Shown here piece by piece: positions 40,210-41,015 of a stretch of 41,015 nt of DNA. The position numbers were made by a program, and so were the translations under genes. The stretch covers positions 1-41,015 of the forward strand of contig JANNQK010000167.1 in assembly GCA_031400715.1 (NCBI GenBank), written 5' to 3'. The stretch's first letter is position 1, and each line of letters begins with the position of its first letter. The notes under the pieces were generated by a model. The model searched no databases. It saw nothing but the letters and a program-made list of their open reading frames with translations, and had not been told where the DNA came from. The DNA is from VFMC01 sp031400715. GTDB taxonomy: Bacteria > Actinomycetota > Acidimicrobiia > Acidimicrobiales > Ilumatobacteraceae.

Positions 40210-41015
40210 CATTGCCGGCGGTGCCGAACGACACGATCGTGCCTCGCCACGACCCTGTCGTGTTCGGGAACGTCGCTGTCACCTGGTGACGCTGGTTGGT
40301 GGTCGCCGACAGACCTCCGCTGATCACCTTCGGCGCCTCGACGGGACAGGTGGCGGTCGCCGTCAGCTCATCGGTGCTGTTGAACGTCGGATCGTTCGCG
40401 GTCGCGGTGACGATCGTGATGGCACCGAATCCAGCCGGGCCCTGAGGGCCGATCGCTCCAGTGTCGCCCTTGTCGCCCTTCAGGCCGGGCGCGCCCGCAA
40501 CACCCGTCGCCCCAGTCGCACCCGTGGGACCAACCGCACCAACCGGCCCAGCCGGACCGGTCGCACCCGTGGCACCTGTGGCCCCCGTATCTCCCTTATC
40601 ACCCTTCAAACCAGGCGCACCCGCAACACCCGTCGCCCCGGTCGCACCCGTGGGACCAACCGCACCAACCGGACCAATCGCACCAGCCGGACCCGCAGGA
40701 CCAGCCGGGCCGGTCGCTCCCGTCGCTCCCGTGGCGCCGGTATCTCCCTTATCCCCCTTCAAACCACGCGCACCCGCAACACCAGCCGGACCGACCGCAC
40801 CAGCCGGACCCACAGCGCCGGCAGGACCCACAGGTCCAACCGCGCCAGCAGGACCGGTCGGACCCGCCGGACCAACAGCACCGTCCGCACCCGTGGCTCC
40901 GGTGGCTCCCGTGGCTCCGGTATCTCCCTTGTCACCCTTCAAACCAGGCGCACCCGCAACACCCGTCGCGCCAGTCGCACCAGCCGGACCCACAGCGCCG
41001 GCAGGACCCACAGGT
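40175..41015 (-). CDS. collagen-like repeat surface protein (3' part; 5' end beyond the window)
   Basis: The visible part is about 190 residues of uninterrupted Gly-X-Y triplets, followed by a C-terminal non-collagenous domain of about 85 residues. Triplets are mostly GPA, GAV, GAT and GPT, with recurring GLKGDKGDTGATGATGATG blocks. The C-terminal domain (starting FGAITIVTATANDPTFNST, with a Cys pair in ATATCPVEAP and YAMCVA) may nucleate trimer formation. The frame remains open through the end of the window, so the apparent start near 41011 is not real. It is probably a surface or spore-coat-like fibre. The neighbouring polysaccharide genes fit a cell-envelope locus. Confidence 0.88.
   Translation of the reverse strand, partial: PVGPAGAVGPAGATGATGVAGAPGLKGDKGDTGATGATGATGADGAVGPAGPTGPAGAVGPVGPAGAVGPAGAVGPAGVAGARGLKGDKGDTGATGATGATGPAGPAGPAGAIGPVGAVGPTGATGATGVAGAPGLKGDKGDTGATGATGATGPAGPVGAVGPTGATGATGVAGAPGLKGDKGDTGAIGPQGPAGFGAITIVTATANDPTFNSTDELTATATCPVEAPKVISGGLSATTNQRHQVTATFPNTTGSWRGTIVSFGTAGNVTLTVYAMCVA
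40440..41015. repeat. degenerate DNA tandem repeats encoding collagen triplets
   Basis: A 9-bp triplet-codon periodicity is combined with longer blocks. The KGDKGDTG-coding block recurs near 40471, 40600, 40747 and 40930, at intervals of about 130-185 bp. Copies differ at third positions (for example CCGGGC versus CCAGGC), which suggests older duplications. The region is prone to recombination and to assembly collapse. Confidence 0.85.

Noticed and set aside
40440..41015. CRISPR-like array
   Set aside because: The repeats are in frame, 9-bp periodic and encode Gly-X-Y; there are no constant repeats with unique spacers.

Overview
The window is a 41 kb stretch of high-GC DNA with densely packed genes and many start/stop overlaps. 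Several traits point to an actinobacterium, probably a free-living, Acidimicrobiia-like (Ilumatobacter-type) lineage. These are an actinobacterial-type HutH, many GTG starts, recurrent TANNNT-N6-start leaderless promoters, long class III cyclase/ATPase regulators, pyrrolysine-free MttB-family proteins and Thr-rich lipoproteins. The taxonomic label is an inference from gene content.

Layout. 1-0.7 kb: a broken junction between a Ser/Thr kinase fragment and the N-terminus of an FAD-dependent dimethylglycine/sarcosine-dehydrogenase-like protein. 0.8-6.9 kb (minus): an MttB-family methyltransferase, translationally coupled to a polytopic membrane protein, and a large cyclase-ATPase. 7.0-9.3 kb (minus): a carbamate kinase / cyclic-2,3-diphosphoglycerate-synthetase-like GTPase pair. 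9.4-12.3 kb (minus): a lipoprotein, an IclR regulator and a CaCA-type cation antiporter. 12.5-19.7 kb (plus): a histidine-utilisation operon hutH-hutU-(PhyH oxygenase)-(peptide-deformylase-like)-hutF-hutI. 19.7-25.0 kb (plus): a TetR regulator and a three-gene NAD-linked formate dehydrogenase. 25.0-31.9 kb: an LLM flavin oxidoreductase, a small unknown protein, a divergent pair of PLP enzymes, an amidohydrolase-Rieske oxygenase pair and an EamA transporter. 31.9-37.8 kb: a second cyclase-ATPase, a thioesterase, an FKBP isomerase, a lipoprotein and a second MttB paralogue. 37.8-41 kb: a Wzz-like protein, an O-antigen-ligase/polymerase-like protein and the 3' end of a collagen-like surface protein.

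The most striking content is at 12.5-25 kb. The formate dehydrogenase catalytic gene has an in-frame TGA exactly at the active-site selenocysteine/cysteine position. It is followed by a hairpin with a GGUCU apical loop, spaced as I recall it in E. coli fdhF, so I read it as a selenoprotein of about 670 residues. This catalytic subunit lacks the N-terminal [4Fe-4S] domain of normal FdhA. That domain, together with the [2Fe-2S] and ferredoxin domains, is encoded by the last gene of the operon, so the enzyme is split and its parts are in permuted order. Between them lies a NuoE-NuoF fusion that would pass electrons to NAD+.

The adjacent hut operon uses the HutF route, which makes N-formylglutamate, but has no hutG in the window. 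A peptide-deformylase-like gene sits in that place. My working model is histidine -> urocanate -> imidazolone propionate -> formiminoglutamate -> N-formylglutamate -> glutamate + formate, with the formate oxidised by the selenocysteine FDH next door. A 49-bp element shared by the iclR and hutH 5' regions is a candidate IclR operator linking regulator and pathway.
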